Shown here one piece after another: positions 15,920-23,930 of a stretch of 64,000 nt of DNA. This stretch comes from Actinomycetota bacterium. Its GTDB lineage: Bacteria > Actinomycetota > Thermoleophilia > BMS3ABIN01. The position numbers and the translations under genes were made by a program. The notes beneath the pieces were generated by a model that did no database searches, had not been told where the DNA came from, and saw nothing but the letters and a program-made list of their open reading frames with translations. The stretch is from positions 1-64,000 of the forward strand of contig JAMCPM010000008.1 in the NCBI GenBank assembly GCA_023382335.1, read 5' to 3'. Each line of letters starts with the position of its first letter. Position 1 is the first letter of the stretch.

Positions 15920-16279
15920 ATGGCCAAACATTTTGGCGACAAATTAAGACAATTGAGGCATGAGCGGGGCATCGGCCAGGAGCAGATACGGGAAGCTCTG
16001 GGCTATAAGACGAACAGCTACATCTCGGATGCCGAGCGAGGCAAGTTCATTCCCCAGGGCGACAAGCTCTACAAATGGGGCGAAGTCCTCGGACTCTCCC
16101 CCGAGCAAATGGACGACCTCCTTTTGGAATACAAGCTTGAGGCATTGGGATTGGATGATCCTGCGTTCACGCTGATGTTCAAAGAAGTCCCGAACATGAC
16201 CCGCGAGGAAAAGCAGTCTTTAATCAGGTCGTTTGAGAACGTCATTCATTCCCGAACGCCCAGAAAGAAACGATCATGA
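15920..16279 (+). CDS. XRE-family transcriptional regulator
   Basis: This 119-residue protein has an N-terminal five-helix HTH_3 domain (residues about 6-62; KLRQLRHERGIGQEQIREAL then YISDAERGKFIPQGDKLYKW). The C-terminal helical tail probably serves oligomerisation or contact with the peptidase-like partner. AAGGA lies about 10 bases upstream of the ATG. Its last 4 bp overlap the ImmA/IrrE-like gene. In ICE-type elements an ImmR-like repressor holds excision and transfer genes silent and an ImmA metalloprotease cleaves it after DNA damage. The gene pair and its position between the divergent operons fit that logic. Confidence 0.85.
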   Translation: MAKHFGDKLRQLRHERGIGQEQIREALGYKTNSYISDAERGKFIPQGDKLYKWGEVLGLSPEQMDDLLLEYKLEALGLDDPAFTLMFKEVPNMTREEKQSLIRSFENVIHSRTPRKKRS

Positions 16280-16746
16280 AGCGAGTAATCGACAGAGCCA
16301 ATCATATACACGAAAACTACGGGACCGATCTAGACAGAATTGCAGACGGTCTTGGTCTTTCTGTTATCTACGATGACAAGCTAACGGGGAGAATGCGGGA
16401 GTACTACTTTCGGGGCTCAATTGTGATCCGTCAGGATTTGTCCGTTCGGGAAAAGCGGGAGCTAGTAGCTCACGCAGTCGGACACCATCTGTTTCATGCC
16501 GGCAACCATCTCGCCATGCAGAAGCGGATTTACTCCTTCGGCAACTACCATGAGAAGCAGGCTAACGTCTTCGCCGCCTGTCTGCTCATTCCACTTTCTT
16601 CGCTTTTGCGACTGATGGCTGACAAGGCGCGCCTAGATGAGATCGCCGAACACTTTCAGGTCCGCGAGGAACTGGTTCGGCTACGGCTCAAAGTCTGGGC
16701 TAATTTCGAAAAAGGGTTAAGCGGCAGCAGCGCCAGGGTGGGTTAA
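16276..16746 (+). CDS. ImmA/IrrE-family metallopeptidase-like protein lacking the catalytic Glu
   Basis: This 156-residue protein has the IrrE/ImmA core. The expected HExxH reads HAVGH at 66-70, in VAHAVGHHLFHAGN, so both zinc-binding His residues are kept but the general-base Glu is Ala. The downstream third-ligand region EKQANVFAACLLIP (about 95-108) is intact. Family members cleave an XRE repressor (ImmR, DdrO). Without the Glu, classical hydrolysis is doubtful, so it may act as a zinc-bound sensor or anti-repressor, or be inactive. It is translationally coupled to the XRE gene by a 4-bp overlap and is followed 3 bp later by the recombinase. Confidence 0.8.
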   Translation: MKRVIDRANHIHENYGTDLDRIADGLGLSVIYDDKLTGRMREYYFRGSIVIRQDLSVREKRELVAHAVGHHLFHAGNHLAMQKRIYSFGNYHEKQANVFAACLLIPLSSLLRLMADKARLDEIAEHFQVREELVRLRLKVWANFEKGLSGSSARVG

Positions 16747-16748
16747 AA

Positions 16749-18272
16749 ATGAACTGTGTTATTTATCTCCGAGTATCAACCAAAGAACAAGCTCAAAGGG
16801 CTGATAGCAATGAGGGCTATTCTATCCCTGCCCAAAGAGAAGCGTGCGTCAAATATATCGAGGAAAAGGGCTGGAAGCTTATTGATGAGTACACCGACCG
16901 GGGCGAATCGGCCAGGTCGAAAGACCGACCACAGCTTCAAGAAATGCTCTCAAGAATCAAGAAAGAAAAAGATGTTCAGGTAGTCGTCGTTCACAAGATC
17001 GACCGGCTCGCCCGGAACATGGAAGATCACATCACTATCAAAGCGATTCTCAAACGGGCCGGAACCGTCCTGGAATCTGTCATGGAGAATATTGAAGATT
17101 CTGCCTCTGGCAACTTGGTTGAGGGTATTCACGCTCTCATGGCTGAATTCTATTCCGCAAATCTCGCTACTGAAGTAAAAAAAGGGATGGCAGAGAAAGC
17201 CAAGCGGGGCGGTTGGCCGTTTAAGGCCCCCGTTGGCTATAAAAATGAAAGAAAGGGTTTCAGGAAAAACAGCATTTCCAAAATCGTAGTAGATCCCGAA
17301 ACTGCTCCTCATATCAAAGAAGCTTTTCAGCTGTATGGCACTGGCAATTACTCTACTCACGATATTCGAGAATTCCTGGTTCAAAGGGGCGTTACTAATC
17401 GGAGAGGCGGTAATAATCCGATGGCTCTTTCCAGCGTCAATGCTCTTCTCTTGAACCCTATTTATATTGGTCTTATCCCGTGGAAAGGTGTTAATTACCC
17501 GGGAAACCACGAGGCGCTGATTGACGAAGATACTTTCGAGAAGGTTCAGGAAGTGATGAACGTTCACAATGTTGCCGGTGAACGCACACGCAAACATCCC
17601 CACTATCTTAAAGGCACGCTTTATTGTGGGGAATGTGGTTCAAGAATGTCTGTCGATGTCGCCAAGAAAAAATATGTCTATTTCTACTGTGTAGGCCAGA
17701 AAAAGAAGTTCACAAAATGCAAAGAGCTATATGTGAACACAGTGGATATCGAATATCGTGAGTAGAGTAATTGAGAGAATATCCAGCTGACCCAGGATCA
17801 AATTGAAAAGATAAAAAAAGATTTCAATGAGAAGCTGATTGGCCGTCAGTCAAACAACGCTATGGAAGAACAATTCCTTGGCAAGAGAATCACCAAACTG
17901 GCTGATGAAAAGCTGAAACTGATGAAAGCGTATTATGCCGGAGCAATCGAGCTGGACGTTCTCAAAGCAGAGCAAGACAGGATTTCGGCTGAAATGAAGT
18001 CCTCAGAGAAACGGCTAAAAACGATAAGGGGCGGTCTGGATCAATACAGAGTGATTCTAGATAAGGCGGCGCACCTGGCTTCCCACTGTGCCGAGGCTTA
18101 TAAACAATGCAAACCCAAAACAAAAAGGCTCTTTAACCAAGCCTTCTTTGAAAAGCTCTACGTGAAGGATCGTAAGATTTATAAGGTTGAATATACCGAC
18201 TTATTCGGAGCCCTATTCGACGAAAGTTCGAATAAGGATGATTTGGTGGACCTTACGGGGTTCGAACCTTGA
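16749..18272 (+). pseudogene. Large serine recombinase, interrupted by two in-frame stops
   Basis: The first part (338 residues, 16749-17765) has the resolvase domain with nucleophile Ser10 in YLRVSTKEQA, the conserved VHKIDRLARN and the recombinase domain. A zinc ribbon follows (YCGECGSRM and two later Cys). TAG at 17763 and TGA at 17772 then break the frame. The same frame continues from 17775 with ENIQLTQDQIEKIK and a coiled coil to 18272, giving about 505 codons in total, normal for the family. Reading one base over through the gap gives VSRVIERI, so a pair of compensating indels is as likely as nonsense changes. The C-terminus (DLVDLTGFEP) is encoded by the attachment-like site C. The element may be locked in place unless the first fragment is active or the gap is an assembly error. 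Confidence 0.8.
18223..18272. repeat. Site C: recombinase-end attachment-like site and right border of the island
   Basis: AAAGTTCGAA (18223), then TTGGTGGACCTTAC (18244-18257) and GGTTCGAACC (18259-18268). The core is identical to site B; the spacer is 59 bp shorter than in sites A and B. Its complement looks like the T-loop and acceptor 3' end of a tRNA (GGTTCGAACC to GGTCCACCA), but no full cloverleaf follows. GC-rich backbone genes begin just beyond. Confidence 0.55.
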
Positions 18273-18323
18273 CGAATAATCCCATTGAGAACGACATAAC
18301 CTCCCCCCGGAACCGCCTCGCTT

Positions 18324-19169
18324 TCACTTCCCCGGCTCGATATGGATGATCACATCCGTCTGCTCGCCGTACCTGTCTTTTAGGCGCCGCTCGACATGTG
18401 ATGCCAGGCTATGCGATTTCTTTGTGGTCAGCTGCGGCTCCACCAGCAGGTGCAGGTCGATCCAGTAGCCTGACTCGCTGCCGCGGGTGCGGATCTTGTG
18501 GCAGCCGAGGATCCCCTCGTCGCCCGCGCTCATGCAGATCTCCTCGATCGCCTTCGGGTCGAGCACGGCGCGGTCGAGCAGCACCACCGAGGCTTCCCTC
18601 ATGATGCCGAGAGCCGCGTAAGCTATGACCAGCGCGATGAAGCCGCCGACGACGGCGTCGATCATGGGATATCCCAGGCGGACAGCGGCCAGGCTGGCAA
18701 TGACCGAGAAGGACACGTAGATGTCGCTCAAGGTATGGCGCGAATCGGCCACAAGAAAGACGCTGCTCAACTTCCTGCCCTGCCGGCGCTCGTAGAGGGT
18801 CACGGCGACATTAATGACGATGGTCACGCCCATGACCGCGAAAGGCAGCAGCCCGGCTTCCGGGACGGCAGGGTTATCTGATGTCACCCTGCCATAGACG
18901 CTCTCACCGATCTGAAAAGCGGTCAACAGTAGCAGGATAACGATTCCCATGCTGGCGAAGGTCTCGAACTTGGCATGTCCGTAGGCGTGGCTGTCGTCGC
19001 GGGGCCTGGCCGCCAGACTGATGCCGATCAGGCCGATGACGTTGGAGGAGCCGTCCATGAGGGAATGGAAAGCGTCGGCCACCATGCCTATCGAGTCCGC
19101 CCGCCAGCCAACTACGCCCTTTCCGAGCGATACCGCCAGGTTGGCGACCAGTACATAGACGAGCACCAT
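18324..19169 (-). CDS. Cation diffusion facilitator (CDF) family transporter
   Basis: This 281-residue protein has about six membrane helices, with the metal-site signatures ADSIGMVADAFHSLMDG (helix 2, D-x3-D type) and ADSRHTLSDIY (helix 5, H-x3-D). A cytoplasmic C-terminal ferredoxin-like domain ends VIIHIEPGK. CDF proteins export Zn, Co, Fe or Mn by proton antiport across the plasma membrane. The ATG at 19169 starts directly at helix 1 and lacks a ribosome-binding site. The frame remains open upstream to the TAG of the preceding gene through an Ala/Lys/Pro-rich repeat, but no ATG, GTG or TTG occurs there; only an ATA follows a GAGGGGGG tract. The true start is therefore unclear. It is the first backbone gene beyond the island. 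Confidence 0.85.
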   Translation of the reverse strand: MVLVYVLVANLAVSLGKGVVGWRADSIGMVADAFHSLMDGSSNVIGLIGISLAARPRDDSHAYGHAKFETFASMGIVILLLLTAFQIGESVYGRVTSDNPAVPEAGLLPFAVMGVTIVINVAVTLYERRQGRKLSSVFLVADSRHTLSDIYVSFSVIASLAAVRLGYPMIDAVVGGFIALVIAYAALGIMREASVVLLDRAVLDPKAIEEICMSAGDEGILGCHKIRTRGSESGYWIDLHLLVEPQLTTKKSHSLASHVERRLKDRYGEQTDVIIHIEPGK

Positions 19170-19310
19170 GCGGATGCTGTGGTAGCGCCGGTCGCCCGCC
19201 GGTTTTTCGGCACCCGGTGGTTTTGCCGCGCCCGCCGGTTTTGCCGCGGCCGCTGATTTTGCCGCGCCTGCCTGGTTTACAGGGTTTGCTATGAAGCCCC
19301 CCTCAGCCCG

Positions 19311-20426
19311 CTATTTTTTCCGGCGGAACATCTTCGTGGCCGCCGCCAGGCCCACAAGCGCCGCGGCCGCGACAGCGATAACGTCCGCCCGGCTCCTTCC
19401 CTGATTCTCGATCTCCGCCCCTTCCGGGAGATAACTCTGCAGCAGCTGCCCCCACTCGGTCTCGGCGATGCGGTTGAGACGCGGCCAGCCGACGAAGGGA
19501 TACCAGTAATAGTCGTAAAAGAGTTTCGATTGCACGCCGTAGGGGGCGCCGCCCTCTCCCCTGAACTGGAAATCGACGGCGGCGATGTCTTCCCCGATGA
19601 TCTCGATGTCATCGAAGGCGCCGCAGCCGAGACCGCGCTCGCCGGCCAGCCGGATGTACCTGATGTCCATGGGATCGAAGCCCATCATGTGCGCGGCGAC
19701 GGCGTCCACGGCCACCTGGTCGGCGCCGGCGATGATGTAATCCTTGATGAACGGCATCAACTGCCTGGGTCCGGGACCGTCGCCGCAGATGGTACCGTCG
19801 GTGACCGCGAAGCCACCGCTGTGGACTTCCTTCTGGATCGCCAGCAGATCGACCAGGACCTCGTTGATGTCAGTGCTGTCCTGCCCGCTGCCCATGACCA
19901 TGCCCGCCAGCGCATTCTCCATGGCCCCGGCGGTGCCGGTCAGCAGGCGCGTCTTTACCGTGGGCAGATGGATGACATTGGTATCAAAGATGACTTCCGG
20001 CAGGAAGATTCCCTTTTCCTGGAAGAGCCTGTCGAGGACGAGCATCTCTGATTTGGGCTCATAGCGGATCCAGTCGACCGGCGGTTCGTGCAGCCGGGTG
20101 AGCTCAAGCCCATGGCTGGCGGCGACGGTGGTGAAACCGTTGTAAGCCGCTCCGGCGTGGTCGTCGACGTCATCGCTGTGGCCGAGCGCCGGAATGATCG
20201 ATTCGGCGGCAAAGCCGTCGTCGAGGAGCGCCTTGATGACGCCATCGAGCTGCCAGGGCGTGGTCGACGCGGCCGGGAACCAGACATCGCTGGAAAGATT
20301 GATTCTGAGGCAGGTTTTTTTGCTGCGGTCGATGTGATCGAGATAACCGGCGGCCCGCATCAGCTTGCCGAAATCCTCGACCGCTGTTTCCGGACCTGTC
20401 TTGATGACGGCGACTCTGGCTTTCAT
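19311..20426 (-). CDS. DUF362-domain protein with C-terminal membrane anchor
   Basis: This 371-residue protein has the DUF362 fold: VAVIKTG at the start, NLSSD and ALGHSDD in the first half, LPTVKTRLLTGTAGAMENALAG in the middle (partly), and DGTICGDGPGPRQ followed by GADQVAVDAVAAHMMGFDP. The last 25 residues form a hydrophobic helix ending in basic residues, a likely membrane tail. DUF362 proteins often carry ferredoxin domains; none is present here and no Cys clusters are seen. The function is unknown. It is co-directional with recN upstream and the CDF gene downstream. Confidence 0.75.
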   Translation of the reverse strand: MKARVAVIKTGPETAVEDFGKLMRAAGYLDHIDRSKKTCLRINLSSDVWFPAASTTPWQLDGVIKALLDDGFAAESIIPALGHSDDVDDHAGAAYNGFTTVAASHGLELTRLHEPPVDWIRYEPKSEMLVLDRLFQEKGIFLPEVIFDTNVIHLPTVKTRLLTGTAGAMENALAGMVMGSGQDSTDINEVLVDLLAIQKEVHSGGFAVTDGTICGDGPGPRQLMPFIKDYIIAGADQVAVDAVAAHMMGFDPMDIRYIRLAGERGLGCGAFDDIEIIGEDIAAVDFQFRGEGGAPYGVQSKLFYDYYWYPFVGWPRLNRIAETEWGQLLQSYLPEGAEIENQGRSRADVIAVAAAALVGLAAATKMFRRKK

Positions 20427-20451
20427 TCGTTCACTCCTCGGACTTGCATTT

Positions 20452-22224
20452 TTACTCCTCCAGCAGGCTGGCGGCGTGGGCGCGGGCCTTTTTGTCTTCG
20501 GGGTTGGAACCCATCATGCGGCAGAGTTCGTCTACCCGGGCGCCGCCCTCGAGCCTTTCGACCGATGTTGTTGTCTTTCCCGCTTCCGACAGCTTTAGCA
20601 CACGAAAACTGGTCTCGGCGCAGCTGGCGATCTGGGGCAGGTGGGTGATGCATATGAGCTGCGTGTCCGCCGACAGGCTCCTCAGCTTGGCGCCGACCGC
20701 CGCTCCGGTCTTGCCGCCGATGCCGGCGTCGATCTCGTCGAAGACCAGAGTCGCGGTATCGCGAGAAGTGGACACCGCGCTTTTGATAGCAAGCATGATC
20801 CGTGACAGCTCGCCGCCGGAAGCCGTTTCGCGCAGAGGCGTTGCCGGCATGCCGGGGTTCAGCTGCACCAGGAATTCGGCGCTGTCGGCGCCGGTGGAGT
20901 TCAGCGATTCGGGGTTGATTTCTCGCTCGCCGGTTTCGCTCCCCGCCGTCGAGAGCCGCACCTCGAAACCGCAATCGTTGAAGGCAAGGTCGCGGAGGTG
21001 CTCCCCCGCCTCTTCCTGCAGCCGCGCGGCGGCTTCGCGGCGAAGAGCGCTCATGCTTGTTGCCAGCACGATCATTTCCTGCTCGGTTTCGGCGAGTCTG
21101 GCTTCGAGCGCCGGCTTGCCTTCGAGGTCGCCGGCGAGCTCCTCGAGCCGCCCGGCCTCCTTGTGGGCGTATACCAGGATGGCGGCAACCGCGCTCGGGC
21201 TCGTGCCATCGGCACAGGTGTCCGCGACGCTCGCGTCCGCGGCGGCGGCTTCGCCGGCCTCGCCGTATTTGCGCTTGAGCTGCCCGATGAGGTCGAGCCG
21301 CTGCTCGATCTCCGCCAGGCGGGCGGGGTCGTCCTGAACGCCCTCGGAATATTCGCGGGCCGAGCGCCCGATCTCTTCCAGCTCGTAAAAGATTTTCTGC
21401 AGGCGCCCGGTGATGCTGTCGAGATCGCCGTCGGCGCCGGACACGTTCTCGAGGCGCGAAAGCGCCAGGGAAAGCGAGTCGATCAGGCCTTCGCTCTCGC
21501 CGCCCGGGTCGCCGCCGGCAAGCGCCGTCGCCAGGGCTCCGGAGGCTTCCCGCAGTTCACGTGCATGGCCCAGGCGGTCACGCTCTGACGCCAGATCCGT
21601 ATCTTCCCCGGGGGCCAGCTCCGCCGCCTCGATCTCGGCCAGCTGGAACTTAAGCAGCTCGGCCTCGCGCTGCCGGGCTTCGAAATCATGGTCGAGGTCG
21701 CTGAGCCGCGACTGCAGTTGCGCGCGGCGGCTGTAAAGGATGGAATATTCATCGAAAAGCGCCGCCAGCCCACTCCCAGCAAAGTCGTCAAGGATGTCAA
21801 GCTGGCGCGAGGCCATCATCATGCGGCGCTGTTCGTGCTGCGCCGAGAATGCCAGCAGGCGTCCGGTGAGTTCCGAGAGCACCGCGAGCGTCACGGTGCG
21901 GCCGCCGACAAAGGCGCGGCTGCGCCCGTCACGCGAGATACGGCGGCGCACGGCGAGCTCTTCCCCTTCAGGAATGTCTATCTCGCCCTCGAGGTCGGCA
22001 AAGCAGCCATCGGGCAGGCTGAACACCGCCTCGACGGTCGCCTCGGTTGCGCCGGGCCTGATCAGCGCGCTGTCGGCGCGCACTCCCAGAAGCAGGGAGA
22101 TCGCATGCGCAAGGATGGTTTTGCCGGCTCCGGTTTCGCCGGTGATGACGTTGAGCCCCGGGGAGAAGAGCATCCGGGCGCCGTCGATCACGGCCAGGTT
22201 CTCTATGTGAAGCTCACTCAGCAC
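20452..22224 (-). CDS. recN: DNA repair protein RecN
   Basis: This 590-residue SMC-like ATPase has Walker A GETGAGKT at 29-36, two coiled-coil arms broken by a central hinge-like region, the ABC signature ASGGELSRIMLA near 475 and Walker B LVFDEIDAGIGG soon after. The final part has the usual ICITHLPQIAS. RecN helps gather broken DNA ends during recombinational repair in the cytoplasm. Length and order are standard. It follows nadK by 9 bp, a conserved arrangement (tlyA-nadK-recN) in Gram-positive and other bacteria. Confidence 0.95.
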   Translation of the reverse strand: MLSELHIENLAVIDGARMLFSPGLNVITGETGAGKTILAHAISLLLGVRADSALIRPGATEATVEAVFSLPDGCFADLEGEIDIPEGEELAVRRRISRDGRSRAFVGGRTVTLAVLSELTGRLLAFSAQHEQRRMMMASRQLDILDDFAGSGLAALFDEYSILYSRRAQLQSRLSDLDHDFEARQREAELLKFQLAEIEAAELAPGEDTDLASERDRLGHARELREASGALATALAGGDPGGESEGLIDSLSLALSRLENVSGADGDLDSITGRLQKIFYELEEIGRSAREYSEGVQDDPARLAEIEQRLDLIGQLKRKYGEAGEAAAADASVADTCADGTSPSAVAAILVYAHKEAGRLEELAGDLEGKPALEARLAETEQEMIVLATSMSALRREAAARLQEEAGEHLRDLAFNDCGFEVRLSTAGSETGEREINPESLNSTGADSAEFLVQLNPGMPATPLRETASGGELSRIMLAIKSAVSTSRDTATLVFDEIDAGIGGKTGAAVGAKLRSLSADTQLICITHLPQIASCAETSFRVLKLSEAGKTTTSVERLEGGARVDELCRMMGSNPEDKKARAHAASLLEE

Positions 22225-22233
22225 GGCGATTGA

Positions 22234-23091
22234 TTATCCAGAAGGGTGGATGAAGCGGTCCCGGAGCGTGCGGTAAAAATCGGCGCCCGGAGGCTGCACC
22301 AGATGGGCCTTCTGCGAGGCCAGGGAGATCCTGATGCTCTCGCCGGTGGCGATCTCTCCCCCGTCGCGGCCGTCCACGTATATTTTTGCGGCGCAGCCCC
22401 GGGTCTCGTTGCCAAGCTGGACCTCGACGCCGGGGCCGATGACCAGAGTCCGGAACATCAGGGTGTGGGGCGATATCGCCGTCAGCGCCATGGTTTCCAG
22501 CGCCAGCGACATCAGCGGGCCGCCGTTGGATAGATTGTATGCCGTCGAGCCCGCCGGAGTGGCCAGCACCATGCCGTCGCAGGCCAGGGGCGGGAACTGC
22601 ACTCCCGCGACCGCATAGGAGAGCCTCACCACCGAGCCGCCGTCGGGTTTGTGCACTACGACATCATTGAGCGCCAGAGATCTGGCGCCGTCCTGGTCCA
22701 TCTCGATGAGGCTGAGGTCGAGCGTGTCGAATTGGCCTTTGAGAATGCTTCTGAGGCGATCCGGGACCTCTTCCGGCCCGATCGCCGAAAGGAAGCCGAC
22801 GCGGCCGAAATTTATTCCCAGAACCGGGGTCTGCATTTCCGGGAAACGGTTGAATGCCCTGAGGATGGTGCCGTCGCCGCCGAGGGCGATACAGAGATCG
22901 ACACTGGCGTCATCGAGGTTGGGAACAACCGTGGCCAGATCGCCGCAGTCGCCGAGCGCATGTTTCTTGACCTCGCGGCTGGGGACGAGCGCCTCGATCG
23001 ACAGCTCGCGGCATAGTTCCAGGACCTGGATCAGGGCGGCATGGGTCGCATCCGGCTGGCGATGGCTGATGACTGCGATTCTTGTTACCAG
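22234..23091 (-). CDS. nadK: NAD kinase, apparently starting at CTG
   Basis: NAD kinase phosphorylates NAD to NADP. The conserved GGDGT lies at residues 71-75 only if translation starts well upstream of the first ATG (22836). In this frame no ATG, GTG or TTG occurs between the upstream TAA and that ATG. A CTG at 23091 has AGGGGG about 8 bases upstream and gives LVTRIAVISHRQ, a normal NAD-kinase opening, and a normal 285-residue length. The later motifs NLSNGGPLMS and SPHTLMFRTLV are intact. The CTG overlaps the tlyA stop by 7 bp, consistent with translational coupling. An ATG start would remove the catalytic GGDGT, so it is rejected. Confidence 0.85.
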   Translation of the reverse strand: MVTRIAVISHRQPDATHAALIQVLELCRELSIEALVPSREVKKHALGDCGDLATVVPNLDDASVDLCIALGGDGTILRAFNRFPEMQTPVLGINFGRVGFLSAIGPEEVPDRLRSILKGQFDTLDLSLIEMDQDGARSLALNDVVVHKPDGGSVVRLSYAVAGVQFPPLACDGMVLATPAGSTAYNLSNGGPLMSLALETMALTAISPHTLMFRTLVIGPGVEVQLGNETRGCAAKIYVDGRDGGEIATGESIRISLASQKAHLVQPPGADFYRTLRDRFIHPSG

Positions 23092-23906
23092 GACCGATCC
23101 CCCTGATTAAGTATTTTTTCTATCGTGCTGTCTCGCTCGAGCGGCTCGGCCGCCTGCTGAAACGACTCGGCCGCGTGCCGGCCATCGGCCAGGTAGATCA
23201 GATATTCGATGTTGCCCTTGGGGCCCCGTACTCCGGACTTGGTCAGCCCCAAAACGTCGAGCCCCAGCTCTTCGGCGTAATCCCATATGCTTGCGAGCAC
23301 CTGCCGGTGGGTTTCCTTGTCGCGGACGACTCCGCCCTTGCCCACGCTTTCGCGGCCGGCCTCGAACTGCGGCTTGATCAGCGCCACTATCCGGAAACCG
23401 GTGCTGAGGCATTTTATCACAGCGGGAAAAACTTTCTTGAGGGAAATAAAGGAGACGTCGAAGGTGGCGAAATCCGGCGGTTCTGACAGCATGTCCGGCG
23501 TGAGGCCGCGGACGTTTGTGCGTTCCAGGACCTCTACCCGCGGATCCTGGCGCAGCTTCCAGTCGAGCTGGCCGTAGCCGACGTCGACGGCGATCACCTT
23601 GCGGGCGCCGTGCTGCAGCAGGCAGTCGGTGAAGCCGCCGGTCGAGGCGCCAACGTCGATCGCGGCCTTGCCTTCGACATCGATGGGAAATTGCTGGAAG
23701 GCGCGTTCGAGTTTGAGGCCGCCGCGGGAGACGTAGCGGGTTTCTTCCTTGAGGGTGATTTCGGCGTCCGGGGAGATCTGGGCGCCTGCCTTGGTTATGG
23801 TCTGGCCGGCGACTTTCACTTCCCCGGCCATGACCGAAGCGGCGGCCTGGGACCGCGTGGCGAACAGTCCCCGCTCAACGAGGATGGTGTCTAGCCGCTT
23901 TTTCAT
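23085..23906 (-). CDS. tlyA: TlyA-type 2'-O-ribose rRNA methyltransferase
   Basis: This 273-residue protein has an N-terminal S4 RNA-binding domain (about 3-62, KRLDTILVERGLFATRSQAA) and an FtsJ/RrmJ Rossmann domain with the S-adenosylmethionine site AIDVGASTGGFTDCLL near 88-103. TlyA enzymes methylate 16S and/or 23S rRNA cytidines and affect capreomycin sensitivity; the older label haemolysin A is misleading. It leads the tlyA-nadK-recN cluster. The upstream side abuts the REP-type repeat of the transposase unit. Confidence 0.92.
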   Translation of the reverse strand: MKKRLDTILVERGLFATRSQAAASVMAGEVKVAGQTITKAGAQISPDAEITLKEETRYVSRGGLKLERAFQQFPIDVEGKAAIDVGASTGGFTDCLLQHGARKVIAVDVGYGQLDWKLRQDPRVEVLERTNVRGLTPDMLSEPPDFATFDVSFISLKKVFPAVIKCLSTGFRIVALIKPQFEAGRESVGKGGVVRDKETHRQVLASIWDYAEELGLDVLGLTKSGVRGPKGNIEYLIYLADGRHAAESFQQAAEPLERDSTIEKILNQGDRSW

Positions 23907-23930
23907 GGTTTTAGGGACAAGATTTTAGGA

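Noticed and set aside
18223-18320. tRNA gene or tRNA remnant at the island border
   Set aside because: GGTTCGAACC and GGTCCACCA on the minus strand look like a tRNA 3' end, but the T-stem does not pair and no matching acceptor or anticodon arm is found upstream on that strand.
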